Source: Firmicutes bacterium HGW-Firmicutes-11 (lineage in GTDB: Bacteria; Bacillota; Clostridia; Peptostreptococcales; Anaerovoracaceae). From it: DNA of 64,000 bases. Under the pieces are notes generated by a model. It did not search any database. It was not told the DNA's origin and saw only the letters and a list, made by a program, of their open reading frames with translations. Each line of letters opens with the position of its first letter. Positions within the stretch are counted from its first letter, which is position 1. Shown one piece after another: positions 8,563 to 18,672 of this stretch. Both the position numbers and the translations under genes were made by a program. The stretch covers positions 92,304 through 156,303 of the forward strand of contig PHAE01000002.1 of NCBI GenBank assembly GCA_002840285.1, given 5' to 3'.

Positions 8563-9345
8563 TTATGAATCGACCATTTGATCCTGTTCGTTAAAAAACG
8601 TCCGATAACCGAGGACCAGCATCAAAATCACAGACAGGGACACGGATCCCAATATCCCCAGCATAATGGCGATTTGATAGGCGATGGCTGTGGTTGGTGC
8701 AATGCCCGACAGGATCTGCCCCGTCATCATGCCTGGAAGAAAAACGATACCCATGCCCAACATGGAATTGATCGTCGGCATGATTGCTCCATCAAAGGTG
8801 TTGTTTATGATATCTCTCGTTGCCGTTTTCGGTGTTGCTCCAAGTACAAGAGCTTCTTCCACCAGGTTTTTTTGCATGGTCATGCCCTCGGTCAAGGATT
8901 TGATGCCCAAAGAAACGCCTGTCATAGAATTGCCGACGATCATCCCTGCGATGGGAACAAAATACTGGGGGTCATACCATGGAGAGATCTGAACCACTGC
9001 CAGTAGAAAGTAGAAGAGACAGCACAGGGTTCCTGCGCTCATCGACAGGGCGATGACTCGTTTTAATTTGCGCGACAGCTTTCCTTTGAATTTTTGAAAC
9101 ACGGTACCAATGGCAAATCCCTCCATAAGAAGTATGATAGCGATCGTGATCAGAGGATGGGGATTTTCAAAGATATAAATGAGGACATAACCTGTCAAAA
9201 TCAGCTGTAGCGTCATACGAACCGAAGATAGAAGAATCTCCCGTTCTCTTTTGATGCCCCTGGCCCGCACGATAAACAGCACCACAAAAACAAATACATA
9301 GGCTAAAAGGATCTGCGGGATGGTAAGATCAATGATTCCTTTCAT
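8563..9345 (-). CDS. fetB: FetB-like ABC exporter permease (UPF0014)
   Basis: A 260-aa polytopic membrane protein of the FetB/YbbM family. In Escherichia coli FetAB exports iron and protects against peroxide stress. Family marks include REREILLSSVRMTLQLILTGYVL near the N-terminus, the central MIVGNSMTGVSLG, an EALVLGATPKTA coupling-helix region and FLPGMMTGQILSG. It starts 2 nt after the ATPase stop. The transported metal in this organism is not shown by sequence. Confidence 0.88.
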   Translation of the reverse strand: MKGIIDLTIPQILLAYVFVFVVLFIVRARGIKREREILLSSVRMTLQLILTGYVLIYIFENPHPLITIAIILLMEGFAIGTVFQKFKGKLSRKLKRVIALSMSAGTLCCLFYFLLAVVQISPWYDPQYFVPIAGMIVGNSMTGVSLGIKSLTEGMTMQKNLVEEALVLGATPKTATRDIINNTFDGAIMPTINSMLGMGIVFLPGMMTGQILSGIAPTTAIAYQIAIMLGILGSVSLSVILMLVLGYRTFFNEQDQMVDS

Positions 9346-9347
9346 TC

Positions 9348-9980
9348 CTATTTTCTCCCCTTCACCTTCCCGCCAGCGATCTCGACGATCTCGTCAGAAT
9401 AGGTTTCGGCTACAGCTTTCGAATGCGTGACCAGAACGATGGTTTTCCCTTTTTCCTTTGCCTGACCGGTCAGCCGTTCGATCACGAAACGTTCCGTATC
9501 CTCATCCAATGCCGACGACGGCTCGTCAAAAAGAAAAACCGTCGCGTCCATCAGCAAAACACGGCCGAGCGCCAGGCGTTGCTTTTCACCACCGGACAGT
9601 TCCATTGCGCTGGATGCGAGGGATTTATTCAAATGAACATTGTAGAGTGTTTCTTGAAGTTCAGTTTCTTCAGGCAATGGCCGCTGCTGGAAGCGAAATC
9701 CGGCCAACAGATTATCTCCTACCGTGCCGGAAAACATCGCCGGGCTTTGGGTGAGCATTGCAACGCTTCGCCGATGCTCCACCGAAGGAATCTCTGCCAG
9801 GTCTTTTCCTTCAAAGAAAATTTTTCCCGATGTAGGCGATGTCATCTTATTGAGCAGTCTCAGGATCGTTGACTTGCCGCTACCGCTTGGCCCTACCAAA
9901 GTCGTAACGATCCCTGCCTGGATTTCAAGGTCCGGGAGATCCAATATGTCTTTGTAAAGAACATCTCGAAATTCAAACAT
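9348..9980 (-). CDS. fetA: FetA-like ABC transporter ATPase
   Basis: A 210-aa nucleotide-binding subunit with Walker A GPSGSGKST (around residue 32), signature ELSGGEKQRLALGR, Walker B ATVFLFDEPSSALD and H-loop VLVTHS. It pairs with the adjacent UPF0014 permease, as in fetA-fetB. ATG 9980 is preferred over 9986: AGGA then lies 6-7 nt upstream, whereas the first ATG would almost abut it. It is the first gene of a probable fetA-fetB-membrane protein-regulator-kinase operon. Confidence 0.88.
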   Translation of the reverse strand: MFEFRDVLYKDILDLPDLEIQAGIVTTLVGPSGSGKSTILRLLNKMTSPTSGKIFFEGKDLAEIPSVEHRRSVAMLTQSPAMFSGTVGDNLLAGFRFQQRPLPEETELQETLYNVHLNKSLASSAMELSGGEKQRLALGRVLLMDATVFLFDEPSSALDEDTERFVIERLTGQAKEKGKTIVLVTHSKAVAETYSDEIVEIAGGKVKGRK

Positions 9981-10013
9981 ATGCATTCCTCATGAACTGT
10001 ATTGTTTTTTTTT

Positions 10014-10039
10014 ATTGTATTGGGTAATTGATGCCCAAT
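10014..10039 (-). promoter_or_regulatory. Possible fetA promoter with a dyad upstream of its -10
   Basis: The inverted repeat ATTGGG-N9-CCCAAT (10019-10039) lies directly upstream of a minus-strand TACAAT (10019-10014). A dyad located in the -35/-10 spacer is the usual layout for MerR-type regulators, but the -35 element is poor here (TTGCAT), so the reading is tentative. Confidence 0.35.
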
Positions 10040-10071
10040 GCAACTACTTTTGCGTTTCATCTGTCTAAAAG

Positions 10072-10080
10072 TGGTATAAT
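10072..10080 (+). promoter_or_regulatory. Extended -10 promoter for the DUF4153 gene
   Basis: TGGTATAAT is a perfect extended -10 (TGnTATAAT) about 24 nt before ATG 10104. The -35 region is weak, as is normal for extended -10 promoters. GGAGG follows at 10092. Confidence 0.6.
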
Positions 10081-10103
10081 ATACCAAGATTGGAGGGATC
10101 TAT

Positions 10104-11897
10104 ATGAAACGACTTTCTACCATCGTAATACAACTTGCCAGAGGTGTCTCCAAAGCTGTGTTGCGTTTCCCACTTACCGTGCTCGCTCTCGTGGTTGCAG
10201 CTTCGCTGGTTTGTTACCTCATATCCTTGCGGTTGTTTCCAGCCCCTTTGTTGGTGGAAAAGGCGATTTTTGCCCTAGCTGTCGGCGCCCTTGTCGGCAT
10301 GGCTGCCCAGTTCTCAACGGAGCGGTTTGCCAAACTGACCGGCAAGCGTCCATTGGTGTATCTTGTTGCGTTGGCACTGATCGCCGGCTATTTTTTGATC
10401 CTTTGGTCAGCACCGGAAATCGGCACCCAAATCGTTGTCCGCTCCTTTGTGGCGATTTTTGCCCTCTTTTGCTATGTGCTCTTTATCCCGGCGTACCACA
10501 AGGCGACCGACTTTGATCGGGTAGCGCTTGTTCATTTCAAATCCTTCTTCACTGCCGCCCTGTACTCCGGTGTTCTGGCAGCCGGTCTTGCGGCGATCAT
10601 CTTTGCGATCGATACGCTGTTGTTCAATGTGAATGAAAATGCTTACGGATATATGATGGCGATCGTCTGGATCGTCTTCGCTCCCGTGTATTACCTTTCC
10701 TTGCTGCCAAACTTCAACGAAAGCAGTGAGGAAGCGACGGCCATTGCCGATAAGAAGAGTGAATACCCCCGATTCCTGGAGATACTGATCTCCTACATCG
10801 CTGTGCCCCTCTTTTCTGCATACACTCTTGTGCTGGTCGCCTACTTCTTCAAGATCCTTGTTACCCGTCAATGGCCTTCCGGGCAGTTGGGACCGATGGT
10901 GCTGATCTACTCGGCAGTGGGCATCCTGCTCTTCATACTTTGCGCCCTGCCCAAGAATCGATTTGTCCATTGGTATCGAATGCTGTTTCCAAAGATCTTG
11001 ATTCCTGTGGTCATCATGCAGATGATCGCCGTCTGGATCCGCCTGGATGCCTATGGGATCACCGAGTCCCGTTATTACATCGCCCTGTTTGGCATCTACT
11101 CGATCGTGACCGGCGTATTTCTCAGTTTTCGTCCAAATGGAAGAAACGGGGTCGTGGTCCTATTGTCCGCAGCTTTCGCGATCGTATCGATCCTGCCCCC
11201 GGTGGATGCTTTCACCGTATCCCGAAACAGTCAGATCAACATTTTGGAAACTTATCTGGAGCAGGAGGGCATCTTATCCTCGGACGGGACTCTCACACCG
11301 AAGTCTAAAGTGTCGGAGGATGCAAGAGTTGAGATCACAGCAAAAATGGATTACCTGACCTACAGCGGCTCTTCCTCTTATATTGAATGGCTTCCGGAGG
11401 ATTTTGTCATTTACGAGGATTTTGAACAAACCTTTGGTTTCGTTCCCGCGTATCGCTATGATCCAGGCATCGACAACCAGTACTTCCATGCGGAGATCGA
11501 CGCCCGCAAACCGGTAGACATAAGGGGATATGACGTTTCGATCCCGATCAATGCCGGAAAGTATGGAGTCAAAGGTATTTCCGAGTATCCGTTCTCAGTG
11601 GATGGTCAAGATCACATCCTTCGAATCAATACAGTATCTGCAAATGAAGTGACCGCTACCGTCGTCGATGGAGCTAAGATGCCTGTCGTGACTACCGGTT
11701 TCTATGATTTCGCTTTTGGTTTAAAAGACGAGATGCGGGACACAAAGGAATGGTTTTCCCCCGAATCCTTGTCCCTTGTGGTCGAAGACAACGGATATAA
11801 GATGAAGGTCGTGTTCCAGTGGATCGATCTGGTAGAAGGAGACGAAAGCAACGCAGGTGTCGAGTACATGGCGGACGTTTATATTGCGACACCTTAA
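10104..11897 (+). CDS. DUF4153 membrane protein
   Basis: A 597-aa protein. Roughly residues 20-375 hold ten or more transmembrane helices, followed by a soluble C-terminal region of about 210 residues starting at SRNSQINILETYLEQEG. The layout and the phrase FHSKSFFTAALYS-like VHFKSFFTAALYSGVL match the DUF4153 family, whose function is not established. The external domain carries SSYIEWLPEDFVIYEDFEQTFGF-type repeats without known motifs. The start is supported by GGAGG. It lies 77 nt before the copper module and could be read into it, but no shared regulation is visible. Confidence 0.8.
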   Translation: MKRLSTIVIQLARGVSKAVLRFPLTVLALVVAASLVCYLISLRLFPAPLLVEKAIFALAVGALVGMAAQFSTERFAKLTGKRPLVYLVALALIAGYFLILWSAPEIGTQIVVRSFVAIFALFCYVLFIPAYHKATDFDRVALVHFKSFFTAALYSGVLAAGLAAIIFAIDTLLFNVNENAYGYMMAIVWIVFAPVYYLSLLPNFNESSEEATAIADKKSEYPRFLEILISYIAVPLFSAYTLVLVAYFFKILVTRQWPSGQLGPMVLIYSAVGILLFILCALPKNRFVHWYRMLFPKILIPVVIMQMIAVWIRLDAYGITESRYYIALFGIYSIVTGVFLSFRPNGRNGVVVLLSAAFAIVSILPPVDAFTVSRNSQINILETYLEQEGILSSDGTLTPKSKVSEDARVEITAKMDYLTYSGSSSYIEWLPEDFVIYEDFEQTFGFVPAYRYDPGIDNQYFHAEIDARKPVDIRGYDVSIPINAGKYGVKGISEYPFSVDGQDHILRINTVSANEVTATVVDGAKMPVVTTGFYDFAFGLKDEMRDTKEWFSPESLSLVVEDNGYKMKVVFQWIDLVEGDESNAGVEYMADVYIATP

Positions 11898-11974
11898 CAA
11901 TGGATCGAGTCTTCTCCATCGTTTCTCCATATTCTTTTGGTCCAATGGTATCAATAGAAAACGGAGGTGTGCCG

Positions 11975-13348
11975 ATGTCGTTAAAACAAATGAAAACCGT
12001 TCTTCAAGTAGAGGGTATGCATTGTGTCGCATGCGAAACCCGAATCGAGAAAGCGCTTACTCATATACCGGGGGTTCAAAAGGTGGCAGCTTACTACTCC
12101 ACCGGCCGAGTCGTAGTGACTCATAGTAGCTCCGACTTTGACCATGAAGCGTTGACGAAAGCGATTCAAACGCTGAACTATCATATAAGAACAAACGACA
12201 TTGCCGCAACGGTGCGACAGAACACGCCGCCAACGGACTACGGTCTGGCGGCTTTTGTCGCAGTATTGTTGGTCTCCATATACTTTTTTATGGACAGAGC
12301 AGGACTTATCTCAGTCTTCACACAATTTCCTGTCGCAAAAGAGGGCATGGGATACGGATTGTTGTTCCTGATCGGTCTGCTGACCTCAGTGCACTGCATC
12401 GCGATGTGTGGAGGAATCTGTTTGTCACAAAGCATACCGACTCGTATCGATGGTAAGGAACCGGATCGCAAGCGTTCCTCATTGCGTCCAGCGATATCCT
12501 ATAATTTAGGACGAGTGATATCGTATACGGTTATAGGTGGAATCGTCGGAGGAATTGGAGGCGTCTTCAGTCTTTCCGGAACCCTAAAAGGCGCAATCCC
12601 TATCGTCGCCGGAATCTTTATGGTGATCATGGGACTCAATATGCTCAATCTGTTTCCCTGGCTTCGCAGGTTACAGCCGAGGTTGCCGAAACGCCTTGCG
12701 CGGATCGTCTCTGTAAAGCAAGGTGGCGGTCGTCCTATGGTCATCGGGCTCCTCAATGGGTTAATGCCATGCGGGCCGCTACAGGCAATGCAGCTATATG
12801 CATTGTCCACCGGAAGCCCCTGGAAAGGTGCAGTTGCAATGCTGCTCTTCAGCATCGGCACCGTTCCCTTGATGCTATCTTTCGGAGCGCTAAGCTCCGT
12901 GCTAACAAGACAGTTTACCCATAAAATGCTGACCGTCAGCGCCGTTTTGGTCATCTTTCTGGGTGTTTTTATGTTCAACACCGGAGCAAGTCTCTCAGAC
13001 ATTACACTGTCCAGTGCTTTGTCAGGATCGGGAAGCAGTCAATCGGGACAGCAAACGGAAATCGCAGACGGCAAGCAGTTTGTCACTACACAACTAACGT
13101 CCAGGGGATATGAGCCGATCGTCGTTCAGCAAGGAATCCCTGTCATATGGAATCTTCAAGCAGACGCTAAATCGCTCAACGGCTGCAACAGCGCCATTGT
13201 GATACCGGCATACAATATTCAGAAAAATCTTGTGCCAGGAGACAACATCATAGAATTTATTCCAACAGAAAGCGGTGTGGTCAACTTCAGCTGCTGGATG
13301 GGAATGATCCGAAGCACAATTACAGTAACTGAGGAGGTCTTGGAATGA
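11975..13348 (+). CDS. HMA-TauE/SafE-cupredoxin fusion, copper handling
   Basis: A 457-aa three-part protein. Residues 5-70 are a heavy-metal-associated domain with the metal motif GMHCVAC. A middle part of about seven helices is of the TauE/SafE-DsbD-like type, with [12 protein letters not shown] and [16 protein letters not shown]. The last 90 residues form a cupredoxin-like domain ending in NFSCWMGM, where Cys and Met are likely copper ligands. ATG 11975 has GGAGGT 6 nt upstream; the track start lies inside the previous gene. Its stop overlaps the copA start (ATGA). It probably collects or moves copper at the membrane together with CopA. Confidence 0.88.
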   Translation: MSLKQMKTVLQVEGMHCVACETRIEKALTHIPGVQKVAAYYSTGRVVVTHSSSDFDHEALTKAIQTLNYHIRTNDIAATVRQNTPPTDYGLAAFVAVLLVSIYFFMDRAGLISVFTQFPVAKEGMGYGLLFLIGLLTSVHCIAMCGGICLSQSIPTRIDGKEPDRKRSSLRPAISYNLGRVISYTVIGGIVGGIGGVFSLSGTLKGAIPIVAGIFMVIMGLNMLNLFPWLRRLQPRLPKRLARIVSVKQGGGRPMVIGLLNGLMPCGPLQAMQLYALSTGSPWKGAVAMLLFSIGTVPLMLSFGALSSVLTRQFTHKMLTVSAVLVIFLGVFMFNTGASLSDITLSSALSGSGSSQSGQQTEIADGKQFVTTQLTSRGYEPIVVQQGIPVIWNLQADAKSLNGCNSAIVIPAYNIQKNLVPGDNIIEFIPTESGVVNFSCWMGMIRSTITVTEEVLE

Positions 13349-15585
13349 TGCAGGAAACAATAAAAATCGGCGGGATGACCTGCGCATCCTGCTCCGCGAG
13401 GGTCGAGAAATCAATAGCCAAATTGGAAGGAGTCGAAAAAGTAACGGTGAATCTGGCGACAGAAAAAGCTTCCGTTACCTTCGATCCCTCACTTACCAAC
13501 TTGGACGCTTTACGACAGGTGATCGAAGAAACCGGATACGAAGTACTGGATATCGAGCGAAAAGAGACTGTCGATACCGATCGGATCCGTAGGGAAAAAG
13601 AACGACATACTCTGCTGTTAAAGTTTATTGTGGCTGCCGTATTTGGTTTGCCTCTGCTTTATTTTGCCATGGTGCCCATGGTATCATGGTGGCCGTTTCC
13701 CATTCCGCAGGAGCTCCATCCGATGCAGTACCCTCTCCGCTTTGCCTTATTACAGATGTTTATGACGATTCCCGTTCTGATCGCCGGCCACCGATTCTAC
13801 TCGGTCGGGTTCAAAGCCCTGTGGCAGCGAAACCCGAACATGGATTCTCTGGTCGCGATCGGAACATCTGCTGCGGTTATTTTTAGTCTGTACAACACCT
13901 TCTTGATCTCTGAGGGCAATCATATGGCGGTGGACTCCCTCTACTACGAAACCGCCGGAATCATAATTGCTTTGATTCTGTTGGGCAAGTATTTGGAGTC
14001 TGTTTCAAAAGGCAAAACCTCAGAGGCAATCAAAAAATTGATGGAGCTGGCTCCCAAAATGGCCACTGTGCTTCGCAACGGCGAGGAAACCATGATTCCC
14101 GTGGATGCTGTTTCCGTTGGAGATATCATCCTTGTTCGCCCTGGAGAAAAAATTCCGGTCGACGGCGTCGTGGAAAGTGGCAATACTTCCATCGACGAGT
14201 CTATGCTGACCGGTGAAAGCATGCCCGTCGACAAAAAAAATGGCGACCGGGTGTTCGCAGCGAGTCTGAATGTCAATGGTTCCATCACCTTCCGTGCGAC
14301 AAAAGTCGGCAATGACACTGCACTGGCGCAGATCATACGGCTCGTTGAAGAAGCGCAAGGTTCAAAGGCCCCGATCGCTAAGATGGCGGATATCGTATCC
14401 GGCTATTTTGTCCCCATTGTATGCGGGATCGCATTGCTTGCTTTTGTTGCATGGATGATTTCCGGTCAGACCCTAGCCTTCTCTCTAACCGTTTTTATCT
14501 CCATTTTGGTGATCGCCTGCCCTTGCGCCCTCGGCTTGGCAACGCCGACCGCCATCATGGTCGGAACCGGCAAAGGCGCCGAAAACGGCATCTTGATCAA
14601 GGGTGGAGAAGCCCTCGAGATGGCGCATAAAATACAAATAATAGTGTTCGATAAGACCGGGACGATCACCCAGGGCAAACCAGCGGTCACCGATGTGATC
14701 CCGAGAGATGGTTTTGAAGAAGAGAGTTTGCTTCGGATCGCCGCCTCAGCAGAAAACTCTTCCGAACACCCGCTTGGTCAGGCCATCGTGAACGAGGCAG
14801 CTTCGAGACGATTGAGTCTCCTAGAAGTGAGTCAATTCCTTGCGATTCCCGGTCAGGGGATCGAGGTGCTTGTCGACGGAAGGCAACTTCTTGCAGGTAA
14901 CCAAAAGATGATGTTGGAACGCAACATCTCGTTGGACGCTATGAATGAAACATCGGATCGCCTGGCCGAACAAGGCAAGACACCGATGTATATTGCCTTA
15001 GATGGCGCATTAGCAGGCATCATTGCTGTTGCTGATGTAGTAAAGGAAAGCAGCGCAAATGCGATCCGCACTCTCAAAGAGATGGGTATCGAAGTTGCCA
15101 TGATCACAGGGGACAATCAAAAAACGGCTCATGCAATTGCTGCTCAAGTGGGGATCGACCGAATCCTGGCGGAGGTTCTCCCCGGAGAAAAAGCCAATGA
15201 GGTCAAGAAGCTGCAGGCAGAGGGCCGAAGAGTTGCCATGGTCGGCGATGGGATCAACGATTCCCCTGCTCTCGCTCAGTCGGACATAGGAATTGCCATC
15301 GGCTCCGGCACAGACGTTGCTATGGAGTCGGCTGATATCGTTCTCATGCGCAACGACCTTCTGGATGTCGCAACAGCCATACGGCTCAGCAAAAGTACGA
15401 TCCGCAATATCAAGCAAAATTTGTTTTGGGCCTTCGGCTACAACGTGGCGGGAATCCCCATCGCCGCCGGAGTGTTGTACCTCTTCGGAGGTCCGCTTCT
15501 CAACCCTATTTTTGCGGCTGCTGCTATGGCGTTCAGTTCCGTATCCGTTGTAACGAATGCGTTGCGGCTAAAGAGGTTTCGATGA
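13345..15585 (+). CDS. copA: Copper-exporting P1B-type ATPase
   Basis: A 746-aa ATPase that pumps Cu(I) out of the cytoplasm. It has one N-terminal HMA domain (GGMTCASC), eight transmembrane segments, the actuator motif LTGES, the membrane metal-site CPC ([15 protein letters not shown]), phosphorylation site [11 protein letters not shown], the SEHPLGQA motif of P1B ATPases and the hinge [10 protein letters not shown]. Normal length for CopA. ATG overlaps the preceding stop, and its own stop overlaps the response-regulator start, so the four genes are tightly coupled. Copper (or silver) specificity is well supported by CPC plus the neighbouring cupredoxin. Confidence 0.96.
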   Translation: MMQETIKIGGMTCASCSARVEKSIAKLEGVEKVTVNLATEKASVTFDPSLTNLDALRQVIEETGYEVLDIERKETVDTDRIRREKERHTLLLKFIVAAVFGLPLLYFAMVPMVSWWPFPIPQELHPMQYPLRFALLQMFMTIPVLIAGHRFYSVGFKALWQRNPNMDSLVAIGTSAAVIFSLYNTFLISEGNHMAVDSLYYETAGIIIALILLGKYLESVSKGKTSEAIKKLMELAPKMATVLRNGEETMIPVDAVSVGDIILVRPGEKIPVDGVVESGNTSIDESMLTGESMPVDKKNGDRVFAASLNVNGSITFRATKVGNDTALAQIIRLVEEAQGSKAPIAKMADIVSGYFVPIVCGIALLAFVAWMISGQTLAFSLTVFISILVIACPCALGLATPTAIMVGTGKGAENGILIKGGEALEMAHKIQIIVFDKTGTITQGKPAVTDVIPRDGFEEESLLRIAASAENSSEHPLGQAIVNEAASRRLSLLEVSQFLAIPGQGIEVLVDGRQLLAGNQKMMLERNISLDAMNETSDRLAEQGKTPMYIALDGALAGIIAVADVVKESSANAIRTLKEMGIEVAMITGDNQKTAHAIAAQVGIDRILAEVLPGEKANEVKKLQAEGRRVAMVGDGINDSPALAQSDIGIAIGSGTDVAMESADIVLMRNDLLDVATAIRLSKSTIRNIKQNLFWAFGYNVAGIPIAAGVLYLFGGPLLNPIFAAAAMAFSSVSVVTNALRLKRFR

Positions 15586-16274
15586 AAAAAATTATGATCG
15601 TAGAAGACGAGGAGAAAATCAGCGAAGTCATTGCTTCCTTTCTGACTTCGAAAGGGTATGGGACACTTGTCGCTAATACGGGAACTAAGGCTCTGGCAAT
15701 GCTTGAGAATGAGGTAGTATCGCTCGTTCTGTTGGATCTAATGCTACCAGAATTGAGTGGAGAGGAAGTGTGTCGCAGGATCCGTTTGATATCAAGGGTT
15801 CCAATCATTATGCTGACCGCAAAATCCAGTGAACCCGATCTGTTGCACGGTCTCGATATCGGAGCAGATGATTACATAACAAAACCGTTTAGTCTGAAAG
15901 CCCTACACGCGCGGATCGAGGCCGTATTGCGCCGTTCCACTGATGACCTGGTATCCCTGCAAAGCAAGCTCGTCATCGACGATGGCGCGCTTGTTATTGA
16001 TTTTAACGCTCGTAAGGTGACAAAACTCAGCCAGGAAGTCAGGCTAACACCAAACGAGTATAAAATACTTGCAGCGTTGGCCAAATATCCAAATAAAGTC
16101 TTCACCCGTGACGAATTGATCGTCACCGCTCTCGGCGATGATTTCCTGGGTTTTGACCGGGCCATTGACAGTCATATCAAGAATCTCCGTCAAAAGATCG
16201 AACTTGATCCCAAAAACCCTATTTACGTCAAAACCGTTTTTGGGGTTGGTTATCGCTTTGGTGGTGGAAAATGA
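15582..16274 (+). CDS. OmpR-family response regulator of the copper module
   Basis: A 230-aa regulator with receiver residues in [17 protein letters not shown] and ITKPFS, plus a winged-helix output domain ([40 protein letters not shown]). The start at 15582 gives the canonical [11 protein letters not shown] and an ATGA overlap with copA. The track ORF extends 52 codons into copA in another frame. Likely regulator of this operon in response to the adjacent kinase. Confidence 0.94.
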   Translation: MKKIMIVEDEEKISEVIASFLTSKGYGTLVANTGTKALAMLENEVVSLVLLDLMLPELSGEEVCRRIRLISRVPIIMLTAKSSEPDLLHGLDIGADDYITKPFSLKALHARIEAVLRRSTDDLVSLQSKLVIDDGALVIDFNARKVTKLSQEVRLTPNEYKILAALAKYPNKVFTRDELIVTALGDDFLGFDRAIDSHIKNLRQKIELDPKNPIYVKTVFGVGYRFGGGK

Positions 16275-17662
16275 AACACAGTCTTCGCAGAAAACTAACA
16301 TCAACCATACTGGCAGTGGTCTTACTTTCCATCGCCATCGTCAGTTTCACTTCCAATTATTTCATTAACCGCCTGTTTGCCGATTATGTCAAAGAGCAGC
16401 AGCTCCTTCAGTCTCAAATCATCGTCTCAACCATGAGTAGCCAATACGACAGCGACACTGATCACTGGAACCTTGACAACATCAGTGCGTTGGGCATGTT
16501 TTCCATTTATGACGGTTATATCATCAAAGTTATGGATGCCAACGGCACTGTCCTTTGGGACGCACAATCTCATGATATGGAACTTTGCAACCGCGTCATG
16601 GCGGATATTGAACAGCGAATGAATCTTCAATACCCCGGTCTTAACGGTGAATTCAAGACCACAATACACGAGATGGCCGTCGATGATACTGTGATCGGTT
16701 CCGTCAGCATCAGCAATTTTGGACCTTACTTTCTCGACGACAGCCAATTTGAGTTTCTGCGTTCTTTGAACGCCATCCTTCTTGGCATTGGAGTTCTTGC
16801 ATTGCTTGTTTCGATCGTGATTGGCAGTATGCTCGCGAAGCGCATCAGCGAACCGATTTTGAAGACCGTTGAAGCTGCCGGTCATATCGCTGCCGGAAAT
16901 TATACCATCCGGCTAGAGGAATCCAGCGGCACAGGGGAGCTGAAGATGCTAGTTACATCCATAAACGATCTGGCAAATTCCTTGGAATCGATGGAAGCGA
17001 TGCGTAAACAACTGACAGAAGATGTGGCTCATGAGCTTCGGACTCCAGTCACGATCCTACAGTCCTATATCGAATCTATGATAGATGGCATGTGGGATGT
17101 CACACCGGAACGGCTCAACAGTTGCTACGAAGAAGTCGATCGAATCGGTCGTCTCATCGATGATCTGGAAAAGCTCTCCCGTATTGAGAGTGAAGGGTTC
17201 CATTTGTCCAAAAAATCTGTCGCTCTTCATACAGTCCTGGAATCAACAGTTTCGGGATTTTTCAATGAGCTTGATCGCAAAGGTTTGACCATTGAGATCA
17301 CTGGTAGCCAGCCAATCGTTTCCGCAGATCCCGATCGGTTACAGCAGGTCGCAACAAATCTACTTTCCAACGCTGTTAAATATGCGAAAGAAGGAAGTCC
17401 TCTCAGCGTCCACATTTTTGAATCGGACGATGAAGCAGGATTTTCATTCAATGATAAAGGAGACGGAATCCCGAAGGAGGAATTGCCCTTTATTTTCGAG
17501 CGGTTTTATCGGGCAGACAAATCCCGGAACCGCTCGACTGGCGGCTCCGGGATCGGATTGACTATAGTGAAGTCGATCGTTGAGGCTCATGGAGGAAGGG
17601 TGGAAGTGGAAAGTGTCGTGGGAATCGGCAGCACATTCACAGTGACGATCCCGAAAGTCTAA
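16271..17662 (+). CDS. Sensor histidine kinase of the copper module
   Basis: A 463-aa kinase. TM1 lies at residues 10-30, an extracytoplasmic sensor of about 130 residues follows, then TM2 near 172-195, HAMP, HisKA box DVAHELRTPVTILQS, N box (NLLSNAVKYA), DKGDGIPKEELPFIFERFYR and GGSGIGLTIVKSIV. Its ATG overlaps the regulator stop. Sensing copper or envelope stress is inferred from the operon, since no His/Met-rich copper motif stands out in the sensor. Its stop codon overlaps that of the convergent diguanylate cyclase gene. Confidence 0.94.
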   Translation: MKHSLRRKLTSTILAVVLLSIAIVSFTSNYFINRLFADYVKEQQLLQSQIIVSTMSSQYDSDTDHWNLDNISALGMFSIYDGYIIKVMDANGTVLWDAQSHDMELCNRVMADIEQRMNLQYPGLNGEFKTTIHEMAVDDTVIGSVSISNFGPYFLDDSQFEFLRSLNAILLGIGVLALLVSIVIGSMLAKRISEPILKTVEAAGHIAAGNYTIRLEESSGTGELKMLVTSINDLANSLESMEAMRKQLTEDVAHELRTPVTILQSYIESMIDGMWDVTPERLNSCYEEVDRIGRLIDDLEKLSRIESEGFHLSKKSVALHTVLESTVSGFFNELDRKGLTIEITGSQPIVSADPDRLQQVATNLLSNAVKYAKEGSPLSVHIFESDDEAGFSFNDKGDGIPKEELPFIFERFYRADKSRNRSTGGSGIGLTIVKSIVEAHGGRVEVESVVGIGSTFTVTIPKV

Positions 17663-18636
17663 CCGACGATCTGATTTCTGCCTTTGTTCTTTGCCGCATA
17701 GAGATTTTGATCCGCAGCATCGATGAGTTCTGTTTCGTCCTCACCCTTGTACTCTTTCGCGCCGCCGCTGATCGTGACGTGGAATCCATCGCCAAAATCA
17801 AACTTTTCTATGTTCATCCGCATCCTTTCCGCGACGGCGATGGCGTTATCTGCATCGGTATTGGGGAGGATCACCAGAAACTCTTCTCCGCCATACCGGC
17901 CAACAGTGTCGAGCCCTCGCAGCGTATGTGCAAGAATGCCTGCCACTTCCTTCAACACCTTGTCGCCGAACATGTGCCCTCTTGTGTCGTTCACTCGCTT
18001 GAAATGATCGATGTCAAGCATTATGACGGTCAAGGGGGTTTTGTTGATGGATGCCTGGATCACTCTGCTCTCCAGTTCTCCCATGATCGCTTTGCGATTT
18101 CTGATCCCGGTCAGCGCATCGGTGTCCACAGTCACTCTAAGGTTTTCATTGCTCCGTTCGAGAGCCTCTTCTCTCTCTTTCTTTTCGGTGATATCAAAAA
18201 CGATCCCGGCGACAAAAGCCGGTGATCCGTCTTGGTTCCATTGCGTGATCTTTCCTCGATCGTGAAACCATTTGAAGCTTCCATCCTTCGCTTGAATGCG
18301 ATATTCCGCCTCGTATACTTTTCTCTCTCCACGCAGATGCGCCGTCATCGCTTCCATCGTAGCGTCATGATCCTCCGGATGTAGCCGATCGGTAAAAAAT
18401 CGGTATCCAACGGACTCCGGGAGTTCATCCATGGTGTATCCGAGAACGATTATTTTCAGGGGATTGAACACGACCGTGTTGCTGATGATATTCCAATACC
18501 AATGCCCCAGATTGCCGGTCCATGCAAAATCCAGCTTCGTCTCGGATTCTTTTTCACGCAGCAATTCCCGGTTGAGCATTTCCAGTTCATCAATTTTACG
18601 AAGCAGTTCCTTCTTGCTCATTTTTGAATGTTCCAT
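17659..18636 (-). CDS. PAS-GGDEF diguanylate cyclase
   Basis: A 325-aa cytoplasmic protein: a short coiled-coil start, a PAS domain (about 35-160, with PAC-type YRIQAKDGSFKWFHDRG) and a GGDEF domain (165-325). The active-site motif is RYGGEEFLVI and the product-inhibition I-site RGLD lies exactly five residues upstream, so c-di-GMP synthesis with feedback control is expected. It lies 36 nt after the ABC permease gene and may be the last gene of that run. The terminal codons overlap the convergent kinase gene, leaving no room for a separate terminator. Confidence 0.92.
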   Translation of the reverse strand: MEHSKMSKKELLRKIDELEMLNRELLREKESETKLDFAWTGNLGHWYWNIISNTVVFNPLKIIVLGYTMDELPESVGYRFFTDRLHPEDHDATMEAMTAHLRGERKVYEAEYRIQAKDGSFKWFHDRGKITQWNQDGSPAFVAGIVFDITEKKEREEALERSNENLRVTVDTDALTGIRNRKAIMGELESRVIQASINKTPLTVIMLDIDHFKRVNDTRGHMFGDKVLKEVAGILAHTLRGLDTVGRYGGEEFLVILPNTDADNAIAVAERMRMNIEKFDFGDGFHVTISGGAKEYKGEDETELIDAADQNLYAAKNKGRNQIVG

Positions 18637-18672
18637 ACCGCTCCCCCTTTCATCTTATCATAATGAAACAAC

